Below, piece by piece: positions 52,984 through 64,000 of a stretch of 64,000 nt of DNA. Under the pieces are notes generated by a model. That model saw only the letters and a list, made by a program, of their open reading frames with translations, did not search any database and had not been told where the DNA came from. Both the position numbers and the translations under genes were made by a program. This DNA comes from Nibricoccus aquaticus (GTDB taxonomy: Bacteria; Verrucomicrobiota; Verrucomicrobiia; Opitutales; Opitutaceae): contig NZ_CP023344.1 in the NCBI RefSeq assembly GCF_002310495.1, positions 558,001 through 622,000 on the forward strand. The letters run 5' to 3'. Each line of letters begins with the position of its first letter. Positions within the stretch are counted from its first letter, which is position 1.

Positions 52984-54204
52984 GTGCGTTTTCTCTTCGC
53001 AGTGCTCGCCCTCAGTCTGCCCTCCGCCACCGGTGAGGCCGCGCTGCCGCGCCTCGCCTACTTCGGCACGCTGCACGGCGAGATCTCCGTCCCGACTCTG
53101 CCCGCTCTGAAATGGCAGCTGGCAGCCACCAACCCCGCCAACGCTCCCCAGTCCGCCACGTTCACTCTCACCGGTGACGGACTTACTCTCCGCGCCAGCA
53201 TCTCCGCCAACGAATCCACCGGCGTAGTCTCCTGGCATATCGAAGAAGGTAACCTGGAACTGGGTCCGTGGCTCTCCGCATCCGTCGCCCGCTACGCGCC
53301 CTCGCTCGGCACCATGACCGCCACCGGTCATCTCACTCTCACCGGCTCCGGCACGCTCGATGGACTCAAACCCTCCGGCCGCATCACCCTCACTTGCACC
53401 GACGCCACCGTCCACAACGAGAGCGGCGGCTGGAAACTCGAAGGCATTCAACTCGCCGGAGACTTCGCCCTCACGCCCGAACGCGCGCTCGAAAGCGCTC
53501 AGCCCTTCGAACTTCGCGTTCAAACCATCAGCACTTCCCGCCTCGGCGCGCGCGCCTTTCTCATGCGCGGACGTCTCATCGAAAAAACAAACGTCGCCGT
53601 CGAAACCGCCGAGGTCGAAATCGCCGGTGGCAAGATCGACGCCGCCGCCCCGTTCACGGCTTCACTCACTCCGTTCGAGATTTTTGCCCGCGTCCGCGTT
53701 GCCCGCATCGGTCTTCAAGATTTTGCGCAGCTCATTCCCTCCGGCCTCGCCGACGCCCGCGGCCGCCTCGACGGCGAACTCCGCGTCGGCTGGAAAGAAT
53801 CGACCGGCCTGCAACTCGGCATCGGCCATCTCTCCCTCGACGAAGTGGAGCCCACCATCCTGCGCCTCGCACCTTCACCGGGATTATTAACGTCCTCTAT
53901 TCCCGCGCGGTTCACGTTTCTACCCGGCAAAATCGGCCAGTGGCTCTCCCTGCGCAACGACGGCTACTACGACCTCCGCGAGATCGAGCTCGGCAACACC
54001 CAGCTGCGGGTCGACACCTTGCGCATGAGCATCACGCCCGACGGCGATAGCCAGGGCCGCTCCGCCCACGTCGAAATCGAAGCCACCCCGCTGCCACCCG
54101 ATGGCGCAGTCCCCAAAGTGAACTTCACCGTCAACGTCGCCGGCCCCCTCGCCGCCCTCCTCCAACTCGGCATGACCCAGGAGTTCTCCACCGAACTCCA
54201 CTGA
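52984..54204 (+). CDS. Compact YdbH-like envelope lipid-transport protein
   Basis: The 406-residue protein starts at GTG 52984 (an in-frame stop lies at 52948) with a short signal or anchor (FLFAVLALSLPSATGEA). Long beta-rich segments follow, and the C-terminus matches the YdbH domain: SLDEVEPTILRLAPSPGLLTSSIPARFTFLPG, WLSLRNDGYYDLREIELGNTQLRVDTLRM. E. coli YdbH is an 879-residue AsmA-like bridge carrying phospholipid to the outer membrane; this one is less than half as long. The identity is strongly supported by the next two genes, which match its partners YnbE and YdbL. Confidence 0.82.
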   Translation: MRFLFAVLALSLPSATGEAALPRLAYFGTLHGEISVPTLPALKWQLAATNPANAPQSATFTLTGDGLTLRASISANESTGVVSWHIEEGNLELGPWLSASVARYAPSLGTMTATGHLTLTGSGTLDGLKPSGRITLTCTDATVHNESGGWKLEGIQLAGDFALTPERALESAQPFELRVQTISTSRLGARAFLMRGRLIEKTNVAVETAEVEIAGGKIDAAAPFTASLTPFEIFARVRVARIGLQDFAQLIPSGLADARGRLDGELRVGWKESTGLQLGIGHLSLDEVEPTILRLAPSPGLLTSSIPARFTFLPGKIGQWLSLRNDGYYDLREIELGNTQLRVDTLRMSITPDGDSQGRSAHVEIEATPLPPDGAVPKVNFTVNVAGPLAALLQLGMTQEFSTELH

Positions 54205-54257
54205 TCACTGAGGAAACTTTCGTTGCCACCCGCACTCTCATAAAAGACCTTCTCATC

Positions 54258-54437
54258 ATGCTCCGCTGCCTCCTCCTGCTCGCCTGCACCGCGACCTTCA
54301 CCGGCTGCATCCACGTCAAAGTGGACCCCATCCACGTCACCCTCGACGTGAACGTCAAAGTCGACCGCGCCCTCGACGACTTCTTCGGCGACCTCGACAA
54401 AAAATCCACCACCATCACCACCCCTGCCGCCAAATGA
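54258..54437 (+). CDS. YnbE-like outer-membrane lipoprotein
   Basis: The 59-residue lipoprotein MLRCLLLLACTATFTGC has a lipobox FTGC with Cys17. HVKVDPIHVTLDVNVKVDRALDDFFGDLD follows, close to the pattern of E. coli YnbE (PITINMNVKIEH...). YnbE pairs by beta-strand augmentation with the C-terminus of YdbH at the outer membrane. It overlaps ydbL by four bases. Confidence 0.85.
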   Translation: MLRCLLLLACTATFTGCIHVKVDPIHVTLDVNVKVDRALDDFFGDLDKKSTTITTPAAK

Positions 54438-54817
54438 ACACCGCCCTTTTCCGCCTCCTCGCCCTCACGCTCGCGCTATTTCTAGCCGCCGCAGCAGCCC
54501 CGTCGCTCCACGCCCAAGACCTCGGCGCCATCCGCGCCCGCATGGAAAAACGCATCCCGCAAATCGACGCGCTGAAAACCCAGGGCGCCCTCGGCGAAAA
54601 CAACCGCGGCCTCCTCGAAGTCCGCGCCGCCGCCCCCGACGCCGACTCCGTGTCAGCCGCCGAAAACGCCGACCGCACCGCCGTGTACGCAGCCCTCGCC
54701 GCCAAAACCGGCGCCACCGCCGACGCCGTCGCCAAATCCCGCGCGAAACAAATCGCCAACAACTCCGCGCCCGGCGTCTGGCTCCAGCGCGACTCCGGCG
54801 ACTGGTACAAAAAATAA
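54434..54817 (+). CDS. YdbL-like periplasmic protein (DUF1318)
   Basis: The 127-residue exported protein has a signal peptide to about residue 27 (LHAQD). The DUF1318 pattern follows: MEKRIPQIDALKTQGALGENNRGLLEVR, NADRTAVYAALAAKTGATADAVAKSRAKQIANNSAPGVWLQRDSGDWYKK. YdbL helps prevent excess YdbH-YnbE multimerisation in E. coli. Last gene of the three-gene set, ended by a terminator. Confidence 0.9.
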   Translation: MNTALFRLLALTLALFLAAAAAPSLHAQDLGAIRARMEKRIPQIDALKTQGALGENNRGLLEVRAAAPDADSVSAAENADRTAVYAALAAKTGATADAVAKSRAKQIANNSAPGVWLQRDSGDWYKK

Positions 54818-54830
54818 TCCCCTCTCCCCA

Positions 54831-54860
54831 AAACGCCGGCCGTCACGCCGGCGTTTTTTT
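54831..54860 (+). terminator. Terminator of the ydbH-ynbE-ydbL unit
   Basis: The stem ACGCCGGC/GCCGGCGT, extended by AA/TT, with a 6-base loop is followed by seven T. Confidence 0.93.
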
Positions 54861-54909
54861 GTGCCCGCGCCTTGTTTCTTCGCCCCGGCGTTCCCACCTT
54901 CACCCGCCC

Positions 54910-55626
54910 ATGAAGCCCAACATCACGCTCGCCGAGACCAAGACGCCCAACGGCGCCCGCATGACCCTCGTCGAGCACGACGGCCACTTCTGCATCCGCG
55001 TCAACGGCCAGCAGCTCATGCACTCCGCCGTCACCACCTCCGAAGTCGAACTCGGCACGCTCGGCTGCGAACACTTCGCTAGGAAGAAAAACGCTCCCCG
55101 CGTCCTCATCGGCGGCCTCGGCCTCGGTTTCACGTTGAAAGCCGTTCTCGAGGCCGTCGGCCCCGCCGCCACCGTCCACGTCGCCGAACTCTTCTCCGAA
55201 ATCGTCGCATGGAACCGCACGCACTTGCTCCCGCTCAACGGCAAACTCCTCGCCGATCCCCGTGTCACCGTTTTCGAAGAAGATGTCCGCGCCGTCCTCA
55301 GCCGCGCCGCGCGCGCACCCTACGACGTCATCATGCTCGATATCGACAACGGCACCACCGCCATGGTCAGCGACGGCAATAACGAACTCTACAGCCCCGG
55401 CGGTATCCGCCAGATCGCGACCGCCCTCAAACCCGGCGGCCGCGCCGCCGTCTGGTCCGCCTCGCCCGACGCCCCGCTCGCCGACCGCCTCAAACGCGCC
55501 GGCCTCACCGTGAAACCCGTCGCCTCCCGCGTGTACGCCACCGCCCGCCGCAGCGCCTATATGATCTACCTCGCCGACAAACTTCCCTCCGCCGCCCGTA
55601 CATCCACAAAACCCCCGTCCCGCTGA
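54910..55626 (+). CDS. Spermidine-synthase-like methyltransferase-fold protein
   Basis: The 238-residue protein has a Rossmann SAM-binding core: VLIGGLGLGFTLKAVLE, VHVAELFSEIVAWNRTHL, DPRVTVFEEDVRAVL, YDVIMLDIDNG and YSPGGIRQIATALKPGGRAAVWSAS. The N-terminal LAETKTPNGARMTLVEHDGHFCIRVNGQQLMHS is the small beta domain of spermidine synthase. Polyamine-binding residues cannot be verified, so a generic aminopropyltransferase/methyltransferase label is safer. The start is the ATG at 54910, just after a terminator. Confidence 0.8.
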   Translation: MKPNITLAETKTPNGARMTLVEHDGHFCIRVNGQQLMHSAVTTSEVELGTLGCEHFARKKNAPRVLIGGLGLGFTLKAVLEAVGPAATVHVAELFSEIVAWNRTHLLPLNGKLLADPRVTVFEEDVRAVLSRAARAPYDVIMLDIDNGTTAMVSDGNNELYSPGGIRQIATALKPGGRAAVWSASPDAPLADRLKRAGLTVKPVASRVYATARRSAYMIYLADKLPSAARTSTKPPSR

Positions 55627-55654
55627 ATCCCTGATCACCACGCCAACCCCAGCC

Positions 55655-56437
55655 ATGAAAACCCCCGTCCACTTCCTGGCCCTTCTCCTCGCGCTCTGCT
55701 CCGTCACCTTCGCAACCGACCCTTACACCGAAGCCGGCTTTCCCGCCGCTGATCGCGAATGGACGGCTGCTGACTACACAAAAGCCAGCGAACTCATTCA
55801 GCAAAAAAAGCTCCCGCTCCCCACGCTTAGAAAAGACGACTCCTCCGCACTCTTCTGGCGCATGGCCAACTCCCTCAATTTTGATCGCCTGGGAAACAAA
55901 GAGCTTCCTTACGAGACCCGCCTTGAAACCTACCGCACCTATGCGAAGGCACTCCAATCCATCTATGACGCATACCTGACCGAACTGAAAAGCGGCGCGT
56001 CCGTCGGCACGGAAATCGACCACTTAGTCGCCGCAATGCTCTACCTCACGCGACACCTGGTCTTAATCACCGAAGATCAACTCTCTAAAATCCCACGTGC
56101 CAGACTCACCCCAGAGACCTTGGATTCCCTCAAGAAAACAAAAGCCGCTATCGCTGAACAATTCTTCGTCGTCGATAGATTGCTCGACGAAAAGTACGCA
56201 TCGAAAGACCGCAGCTACACCGTACTTCTCAACGCCACCGAGGATTGTCTCCGCACAGCCAGCAACGCGCTCAGCGACGAAGCCCGCGCCGACCTCCATC
56301 GCCGTTTTGAAATACGCCACGGCGAATTCCAGAATCTCAAAAACAAAATCATCCTCGGCTCGATCGTGACGAGCTTGCTGCCCACCCAAAAGCTCTGGCG
56401 CGAAATGGGTATGGCCGGCCCATCGCTCTGGCCCTGA
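55655..56437 (+). CDS. Exported protein of unknown function
   Basis: The 260-residue protein has a signal peptide (MKTPVHFLALLLALCSVTFA). A mostly helical mature part follows with WTAADYTKASELIQQKKLPLPTLRKDD, RLETYRTYAKALQSIYDAYLTELKSGASVGTEIDHLVAAMLYLTRHLVLI and a Trp/Pro C-terminus. Its base composition is more AT-rich in places than its neighbours (about 48 percent GC in the line at 56161). No family recognised; it lies between the spermidine-synthase-like gene and the esterase. Confidence 0.8.
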   Translation: MKTPVHFLALLLALCSVTFATDPYTEAGFPAADREWTAADYTKASELIQQKKLPLPTLRKDDSSALFWRMANSLNFDRLGNKELPYETRLETYRTYAKALQSIYDAYLTELKSGASVGTEIDHLVAAMLYLTRHLVLITEDQLSKIPRARLTPETLDSLKKTKAAIAEQFFVVDRLLDEKYASKDRSYTVLLNATEDCLRTASNALSDEARADLHRRFEIRHGEFQNLKNKIILGSIVTSLLPTQKLWREMGMAGPSLWP

Positions 56438-56467
56438 AGCACGCGTCGAAACACTACCCGCGCTCCG

Positions 56468-57220
56468 ATGAAACCCGCCTTCGTCCTTCACTCTCCCGAC
56501 ACCCTGACGGACTACTCCATTTTCATCGAAGAACCTTCCGCCACTGAGCCCGGCCCCTGGCCCGCAATCGCATTCCTCGATGGCGACGACCAATTCACCG
56601 CCGCCGTCTCCGCCTACCACTCCGCGCGCAAAGCCGGCGAACTCCCAGCTCCACTGCTCCTCGTCGGCGTCGGCTACGGCGCGAGCTACTCAAAGCCCGC
56701 CAACAAACGCGGCCGCGACTACACGCAGTCCACCCACAGCGACGAACCCACCAGCGGCGGAGCCGAAGCCTTCACCCGTTTTCTGACTAACACCCTCTGG
56801 CCCGAACTCGCCCGCCGCTATCCGCTGCGCGACGATCAACGCGGTATCGCCGGCCACTCGCTCGGCTCGTTGCTTGTTCTCTACACACTCTGGCGCGATC
56901 CACCCTTCTTCACGCACTACCTCGCGAGCGCCCCGTCGATCTGGTGGGATGACCGCCACATCCTCACTTTCGCCGCTCAACGCCACGTTCAAAACGCAAC
57001 ACTCCCCGCGCGCCTCTACCTCAGCGTCGGCGAAGAAGACTCCGCCTCCATGACCGGCGATCTCACGTTGCTCGAACAACAGCTCAAAGCCCGCCCCTTC
57101 TCGCAACTTGATCTGACCACACGCCGCTTCCCCCGCCGTAATCACTTCAACGTCCTGCCCGATGCCTTCCACTCAGGCCTCGTCACCCTCTTCGGCTCCC
57201 GCCCTCGCGTCCACGCATGA
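56468..57220 (+). CDS. Alpha/beta-hydrolase esterase (enterochelin-esterase-like fold)
   Basis: The 250-residue protein of the esterase D/IroE group has nucleophile S131 in GIAGHSLGSLLVLYTL, the putative acid in GEEDSASMTGD, and H226 in RRNHFNVLP. IAFLDGDDQFTAAVSAYHSAR precedes, as in Fes-like enzymes. There is no signal peptide. It overlaps the exosortase start by four bases, so the two are coupled. Substrate is unknown. Confidence 0.87.
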   Translation: MKPAFVLHSPDTLTDYSIFIEEPSATEPGPWPAIAFLDGDDQFTAAVSAYHSARKAGELPAPLLLVGVGYGASYSKPANKRGRDYTQSTHSDEPTSGGAEAFTRFLTNTLWPELARRYPLRDDQRGIAGHSLGSLLVLYTLWRDPPFFTHYLASAPSIWWDDRHILTFAAQRHVQNATLPARLYLSVGEEDSASMTGDLTLLEQQLKARPFSQLDLTTRRFPRRNHFNVLPDAFHSGLVTLFGSRPRVHA

Positions 57221-58095
57221 GCGCGCCCGCTTCACCTGCCGCCCCGGACGCCCGCTCGCGCCTTCAGGATCTCCTGCTGGCCCTCGCCGTCCTCGGCTTC
57301 ACCGCCATCGTCTTCTGGCCGCCCGTCCACTGGCTCGCCTCGCAGACTTTCGCCCACGAACAACTCAAACAATCCGCCATCCTCGTCGTCCTCGCCGGCC
57401 TCTGGATAGCTTTCGAAAAACGCCGCACCCTCAGCCTCCGACTCGAATTTTCCAACGCCGTCATCGCCTGGTTCCTCGCCGCCTACGCGCTCGCCGGCGG
57501 CGCGCTTCTCCTCAAGACCCCGCTCCTCATCCTCGCCGGCCTCATCGCCGCGGCGGGCGGTGCCGTCAACTACCTCTTCGGCGCCCAGGCCTTCCGCCGC
57601 ACGCTCCCGCTGCTCAGCGTATTCGCCGTTCTGATTCTCTGCGTCCTGCTCTTTCCCGTCCTCGACTGGCCGCTCCGCCAGATGGCCGGCGTCGAATCCG
57701 CCCGCTTCCTCAAATCCATCGGCCTCGCCTCCCAGCTCGCCATCCAGCAGACGCCCGACATTCGCCTCCTGCTCATCACGCCCCAGCAGACCTTCCTAGT
57801 CGCCACCGAGTGCAACGGCTTCGGCCTCATCACCTCCAGCCTGCTCCTCGGCCTCATCCGCCTCCTCTACCGCCAGGCCGCCTGGGCTTGGTTCGTGTTA
57901 CTCTTGCCCCTCTGTGTGCTCGTAGCCTTCGTCTTCAACTTTCTGCGCATCGCCGCCATCGTCCTCCTCGCCCCCCGCTTCCCCGCGCACTACGACGTGC
58001 TCCACGAGATCGCCGGCCTCATCGCCCTCTACTCCGGCCTCGGTGTCGTCTGGCTCCTCACCGGCTGGCATCGTCTCTCCCGCCCCGCCGCCTGA
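57217..58095 (+). CDS. Exosortase/archaeosortase family transpeptidase
   Basis: The 292-residue polytopic membrane protein has the exosortase catalytic set C199 (ATECNGFGLITSSLLLGL), R244 (FNFLRIAAIVLLAPRF) and H263 (VLHEIAGLIALYSGLGVVWLL). Exosortases cleave PEP-CTERM-type tails and hand secreted proteins to the envelope or extracellular polysaccharide. No protein in the window ends with a clear PEP-CTERM (PEP, TM, basic) tail, and no EpsI gene is adjacent. It is therefore an orphan-type exosortase, coupled to an esterase. Confidence 0.9.
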   Translation: MSAPASPAAPDARSRLQDLLLALAVLGFTAIVFWPPVHWLASQTFAHEQLKQSAILVVLAGLWIAFEKRRTLSLRLEFSNAVIAWFLAAYALAGGALLLKTPLLILAGLIAAAGGAVNYLFGAQAFRRTLPLLSVFAVLILCVLLFPVLDWPLRQMAGVESARFLKSIGLASQLAIQQTPDIRLLLITPQQTFLVATECNGFGLITSSLLLGLIRLLYRQAAWAWFVLLLPLCVLVAFVFNFLRIAAIVLLAPRFPAHYDVLHEIAGLIALYSGLGVVWLLTGWHRLSRPAA

Positions 58096-58103
58096 TCGTT
58101 CCT

Positions 58104-58478
58104 TCAACCCCGCCCCGTCTCCGGCACCAGCGCCTCCACTTCGTGCAACAGCTGATCCGCACGAAACGGCTTCTCCAGATGATGCACGTTTTCCATCCCG
58201 CGATTCGTGCAATTCTCCGCCGCCCACCCCCCATAGCCCGAAATCAACAGCGCCGGCAGCCCCGGCGTCTTTTCCCGCATATAGTCGATCACATCGCAGC
58301 CATTCGATCCCGGCAGCTGGAAATCTGAGATCACCGCCGAGAACCCGAACGGATCGAGCGTCTTCACATCATCCAGCCGGGCGGCGATCGCCACCTCGTA
58401 ACCTGCATTCGAAAGCACCGTCCTCACCAACGGACCGATGAACTCGTCGTCTTCCACCAAGAGAATACGTGGTTTCAT
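58104..58478 (-). CDS. Stand-alone response-regulator receiver domain
   Basis: The 124-residue CheY-like protein has acidic residues E9, D10 and D11 (VEDDEF), phosphoacceptor D52 (VISDFQLPGSNG), Ser80 (LLISGYGG) and K103 (LEKPFRADQL). There is no output domain. It is divergent from the hybrid kinase at 58904, a likely phospho-partner, though this is inferred only from position. Confidence 0.92.
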   Translation of the reverse strand: MKPRILLVEDDEFIGPLVRTVLSNAGYEVAIAARLDDVKTLDPFGFSAVISDFQLPGSNGCDVIDYMREKTPGLPALLISGYGGWAAENCTNRGMENVHHLEKPFRADQLLHEVEALVPETGRG

Positions 58479-58903
58479 AAAAGAATAGTAACGGCAGAAC
58501 CTCCCCGAAAATTTAGCCGTCTTTTACGACTAAGCACAGCCGCCCCTTTGTCGAACGATCCGGTCACTTCCCTCCTTCACCCAACCTTCCCGCCTGCCCC
58601 GCCCGCTTGTTAAGCAAATGCCCGCTCGCTCGTGACCGTTTTCTCCCCTAGTTCCTCTCCGTCCCCGCCCCGGACCGCCTCCGCCCTCCCCCCTTCCTCC
58701 GGCTCGCAGCGTATCCGGAAATTGGTTCCTCTCATGCCCATCCCCCTCGTAAACCGCCCCGCCAGTCCGCGATCTCCGCAAAAGTCCCCGCCCTCCCCGC
58801 CCGCGCACCTCTCCCGCCCCGCGTGAGCGCACTCCCCGCCCCCGTCACTCTGCGGCGCATCGCGCTGAATCGCCCACACTCTTGTGACGATCTACCACCC
58901 AGC
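58479..58903 (+). other. Gene-free stretch between the divergent regulator and kinase genes
   Basis: The 425 bases should carry the two divergent promoters. AT-rich sequence next to the regulator (58478-58530, GAAAATTTAGCCGTCTTTTACGAC type) is the most promoter-like part. The rest is Pro/Ser-like pyrimidine-rich GC sequence without a recognisable gene or operator. Confidence 0.4.
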
Positions 58904-61747
<2,844 letters not shown>

Positions 61748-61751
61748 ATCG

Positions 61752-62819
61752 CTACGCCAGCGCCCGCCCCACCTGCGCCACATCCGCCTCGATGTCGCAC
61801 TTGTTCGCGCTCAGATCCTGCGCGAGCGCGGTTTCGCCCGCCGTCACCACCGGTCGGTAATCCAGCCGCTTCAACGCCGCCACCCGCCAGAAACACGGGT
61901 TCACATACGCCCGGTTGAACAGCTCCACCACGCGCGTCCCCTCCTCGCAAAAAACCAGATTCGCCAGCCCCGCCCCATGCGGCGCCACGATCTCCCGCGC
62001 CCCGCGAAACACCGCGATCTGCTCCGCCCACGTCAGCTCTTCGAGAAACACTTTCTGAAACCCACGCGCCTCGACCTGCGCCCACAACGCCTCTTCATTT
62101 TCCACCCGCCGCCGTTTCGCCCGCTCTCGCGAGACATATATGCGCTCAGCCCCACCCGCCCCGGATTTCTCTTTCGGTAACGTCTCCGCAAACGCCGTCA
62201 CCCGTCTCACCACCTCCGGCGTCGGCCAACCCGCCGGCCCCGGCAGGCTCGGCACGATCAGCCGCTCGCATTGAAGATGATGATCACGCCTCACCGGCAG
62301 CACCTTTCCGCCAAACCTAAAATGCCGCAGCGCTTCCACCGCGAAGTTCTCCCGCACATTCGCGAGCAACGCATCGCATCCGCTCAAATCAGCCGCCAGC
62401 AACCGCGGCAGCTCCTCCAACAACCAGTGCCCATAACCCACGCCTTGCGTTGTCGCCACCACCGCCGTCGTCCCCGCCACCGCCTCCGGTTGCCGGATAC
62501 GCGGATAAGTCAGCAGCCAGTGTTCGTCGAAGGCCTTCCCGAAGTCTTCCGACACATCCCGCGCGATACTCCGCCCGTCGGGCGCCAAGACATTCCCCGA
62601 CCCAAACACGCGGCCACCGGGCAGCACCGCCTGAAACGTCGCCTCGATTTTCACTCCGGCTCTCGCGCTTAAAAACTCCCGCACCTCCGCCACCGCTTGC
62701 GCGGGCAGCGCGTACGCGACGCGCTCCGCCGCATCGCGAAACGCCAGCGATCCGCCCGCCCGGCCGACGATCGTCTCCAGTCGTTCACACAAAATCGGCG
62801 GCGGCAGAAAGGTGGCCAT
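61752..62819 (-). CDS. Glycosyltransferase family 61 protein (DUF563)
   Basis: The 355-residue protein has the GT61 pattern: TTQGVGYGHWLLEELPRLL (about 125-143), RIYVSREKA-like RIYVSRERAKRRRVENEEALWAQVEARGF, and the C-terminal motif EIVAPHGAGLANLVFCEEGTRVVELF. Such enzymes add sugars to capsular or glycan acceptors in bacteria. The acceptor is unknown. Its ATG at 62819 shares a base with the stop of the upstream gene (TGATG). Confidence 0.88.
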   Translation of the reverse strand: MATFLPPPILCERLETIVGRAGGSLAFRDAAERVAYALPAQAVAEVREFLSARAGVKIEATFQAVLPGGRVFGSGNVLAPDGRSIARDVSEDFGKAFDEHWLLTYPRIRQPEAVAGTTAVVATTQGVGYGHWLLEELPRLLAADLSGCDALLANVRENFAVEALRHFRFGGKVLPVRRDHHLQCERLIVPSLPGPAGWPTPEVVRRVTAFAETLPKEKSGAGGAERIYVSRERAKRRRVENEEALWAQVEARGFQKVFLEELTWAEQIAVFRGAREIVAPHGAGLANLVFCEEGTRVVELFNRAYVNPCFWRVAALKRLDYRPVVTAGETALAQDLSANKCDIEADVAQVGRALA

Positions 62820-63478
62820 CAACCGCTATGGAAGCCCAGCTCATCGAGCTCGCTCAGGTGAAACGGCGCGCTCGCCAGCACGTCCTGCAACTTCTCAAAC
62901 GCCTCCGCAAACGAGGACGCCGCAAAAATCTCCACGCCGTCCTGGTGATCGTGCAGTTGGATTTCCCACCCGCCTGCCCCCGCCTTCGGCGGCACCTCGG
63001 CAACGAAGCCGAAAAGATAATTTCCCGGCAGCCCTGGATGCGGTCCGCCGCCCGGAACGAGGAAAAGCGTGTGGATCGGATCATGGATCGCCGGCGCCAC
63101 CGCTCCCGCGTGCTTCCGATGATGTATCGCCTTTCCGGGCACTGTCGCCCGGTACGGCTCCGCCTTCGCGCGCTGCGCCGGGTTGAGCGACTGGAGATAC
63201 CGCTCGAAGATCGCCGCGTTCCCCTCCAGCGCCGTGTCCGCGATTTTCCCCGTGGCGACCGCCTCCAGATTATCCGCGTGGAAATACGCCCGGCTCGCCA
63301 GCGAACGCGCCGTCACATGGCCGTCCTTGTGATCTGCGTCGGCGTACACCTGGTGCGAAGCGTACAGGCGCTTCATCGCGTCCTGATACGCGGGCGTATG
63401 CGGCACCGCCCCGATGGGGCTTAGCTCGATTTTATCTAGGACCGTGGAGTCAAACTGGGCATGGGGATCTTGGGGCAT
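62819..63478 (-). CDS. Uncharacterised protein coupled to the GT61 gene
   Basis: The 219-residue cytoplasmic protein (ATG at 63478) shows IELSPIGAVPHTPAYQDAMKRLYASHQVYADADHKDGHVTARSLA near the N-terminus and GGGPHPGLPGNYLFGFVAEVPP and WEIQLHDHQDGVEIFAASSFAEAFEKLQDVL near the C-terminus. It is His/Asp-rich but has no motif I recognise. Overlap with the glycosyltransferase gene suggests joint expression. Confidence 0.78.
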   Translation of the reverse strand: MPQDPHAQFDSTVLDKIELSPIGAVPHTPAYQDAMKRLYASHQVYADADHKDGHVTARSLASRAYFHADNLEAVATGKIADTALEGNAAIFERYLQSLNPAQRAKAEPYRATVPGKAIHHRKHAGAVAPAIHDPIHTLFLVPGGGPHPGLPGNYLFGFVAEVPPKAGAGGWEIQLHDHQDGVEIFAASSFAEAFEKLQDVLASAPFHLSELDELGFHSG

Positions 63479-63586
63479 GGCCCCACTGGATAGTTGCCCG
63501 CCGCTCGCTCGACGAGACCCATCTCTCGGCAAAAAACTGCGCACTTCTTGACCCTGCGCCCGCGAACCGGCACTTGAAGCCCCACC

Positions 63587-63856
63587 ATGGAACTGCCCGA
63601 AGACGAACTGACCTTCCTCCGCGATCTCGTGAAAACTTCACGCCAGAAAATCGTCCGCGTTCAATGGATTGATCGCGACGGCACCACCCGCGTCACCCCG
63701 CTGAGCCAGACCGAAAACACCCGCCTCAAGCAAATCGCTGCCCGCCTCGGCACCAATCCGGGCGAAATCCTCCGTCAGGCCGCTCACATCCCGGTACCGA
63801 AATACACCGGCAAAAAATCGCCGTCATCCGAAGACAACGGCGATCCCGCAAACTAA
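63587..63856 (+). CDS. Small soluble protein of unknown function
   Basis: The 89-residue protein starts at the ATG at 63587. MELPEDELTFLRDLVKTSRQKIVRVQWIDRDGTTRVTPLSQ has an alternating strand-like centre, followed by a helix (TRLKQIAARLGTNPGEILRQAAHI) and a polar tail. Its family is not recognised. Coding status is supported by composition. Confidence 0.7.
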   Translation: MELPEDELTFLRDLVKTSRQKIVRVQWIDRDGTTRVTPLSQTENTRLKQIAARLGTNPGEILRQAAHIPVPKYTGKKSPSSEDNGDPAN

Positions 63857-63875
63857 ACCTGCTCGCGACGCCGCT

Positions 63876-64000
63876 TTACCAGCGGTCATAGCGCGGCCGC
63901 CCGTAATGATCGTGCAGCCGCCCCGAGTAGCCCGAGTCTACCGGCTGCTGCGGATCGTACGCCGGACTTCCCTTGATCGCATCGCGGCTGAGATCGATAT
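63876..64000 (-). CDS. C-terminus of a PRC-barrel-type protein (partial)
   Basis: The reverse frame reads IDLSRDAIKGSPAYDPQQP, VDSGYSGRLHDHYGRPRYDRW, then a stop at 63876. This matches the typical tail of PRC-barrel domain proteins (YDP.....Y...LY.HYGRP.YW). Most of the gene lies outside the window. Confidence 0.7.
   Translation of the reverse strand, partial: IDLSRDAIKGSPAYDPQQPVDSGYSGRLHDHYGRPRYDRW

Noticed and set aside
47016-58095. PEP-CTERM substrate for the exosortase among the secreted proteins here
   Set aside because: The C-termini of the beta-helix protein, the exported unknown protein and the YdbH-like protein lack a PEP motif followed by a membrane span and basic residues.

Overview
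The window looks like a chromosomal segment of a GC-rich, Gram-negative member of the PVC superphylum, most likely Verrucomicrobiota close to Opitutaceae. The evidence is outer-membrane machinery (BamD-like, LptE-like, YdbH/YnbE/YdbL), two large TonB-dependent receptors (one with an N-terminal carboxypeptidase-regulatory-like domain), an exosortase, and a metal-uptake operon organised like chlamydial ytgABCD. About 55 protein genes and one tRNA gene are supported. Most of the window is dense, and start sites were moved inward wherever the longest open frame overran the conserved N-terminus.

Layout: (1) 1-5.2 kb, minus strand: partial PLP aminotransferase, rpsA, TonB receptor. (2) 5.3-12.1 kb, minus strand: a probable single unit running troA-like binding protein, outer-membrane protein, ABC ATPase, permease fused to a DtxR/MntR-type repressor, second permease, adenine deaminase and perhaps the TonB receptor. 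A DtxR-like operator lies upstream. (3) 12.2-20.7 kb: trpD-glmM on minus; uppP, rpmF-plsX-fabH, bamD-like, lptE-like and rpe on plus. These are envelope and lipid housekeeping genes. (4) 20.7-30 kb: an ABC ATPase and binding protein without a permease gene, hpt, a phosphoesterase, a glycine-zipper protein, uvrB, a HAD phosphatase and glutamate dehydrogenase. (5) 30.4-37.2 kb: TonB receptor with regulatory domain, a large MGH1/GH63-like glycosidase, and coaB.

(6) 37.3-41.6 kb, minus strand: the most striking block, a bufferin-type RiPP locus. A Cys-rich secreted precursor (nine core cysteines at nearly six-residue period) is followed by an intrinsic terminator, a DUF692 enzyme (BufB), a DUF2063 partner (BufC) and a DoxX membrane protein (BufD). 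An ECF sigma factor and its putative membrane anti-sigma factor come next. (7) 41.7-50.8 kb: SNF2 helicase with an in-frame repeat insertion, tRNA-Phe followed by a low-GC orphan gene, a nuclease-like protein, a beta-helix protein, a 33-residue Lys-rich protein and a J-domain-like protein. (8) 50.9-64 kb: rlmF (apparent CTG start), a GspF/PilC protein, a compact ydbH-ynbE-ydbL set, a spermidine-synthase-like protein, an esterase overlapping an exosortase, an orphan receiver, a hybrid kinase with a periplasmic solute-binding sensor, a GT61 glycosyltransferase and small unknowns.

Short palindromic repeats (a 25-bp family around CCGACG-TCCC-CGTCGG and others) are scattered between genes and twice sit inside coding sequences. 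All function calls are by reading motifs and gene order; no database search was run.
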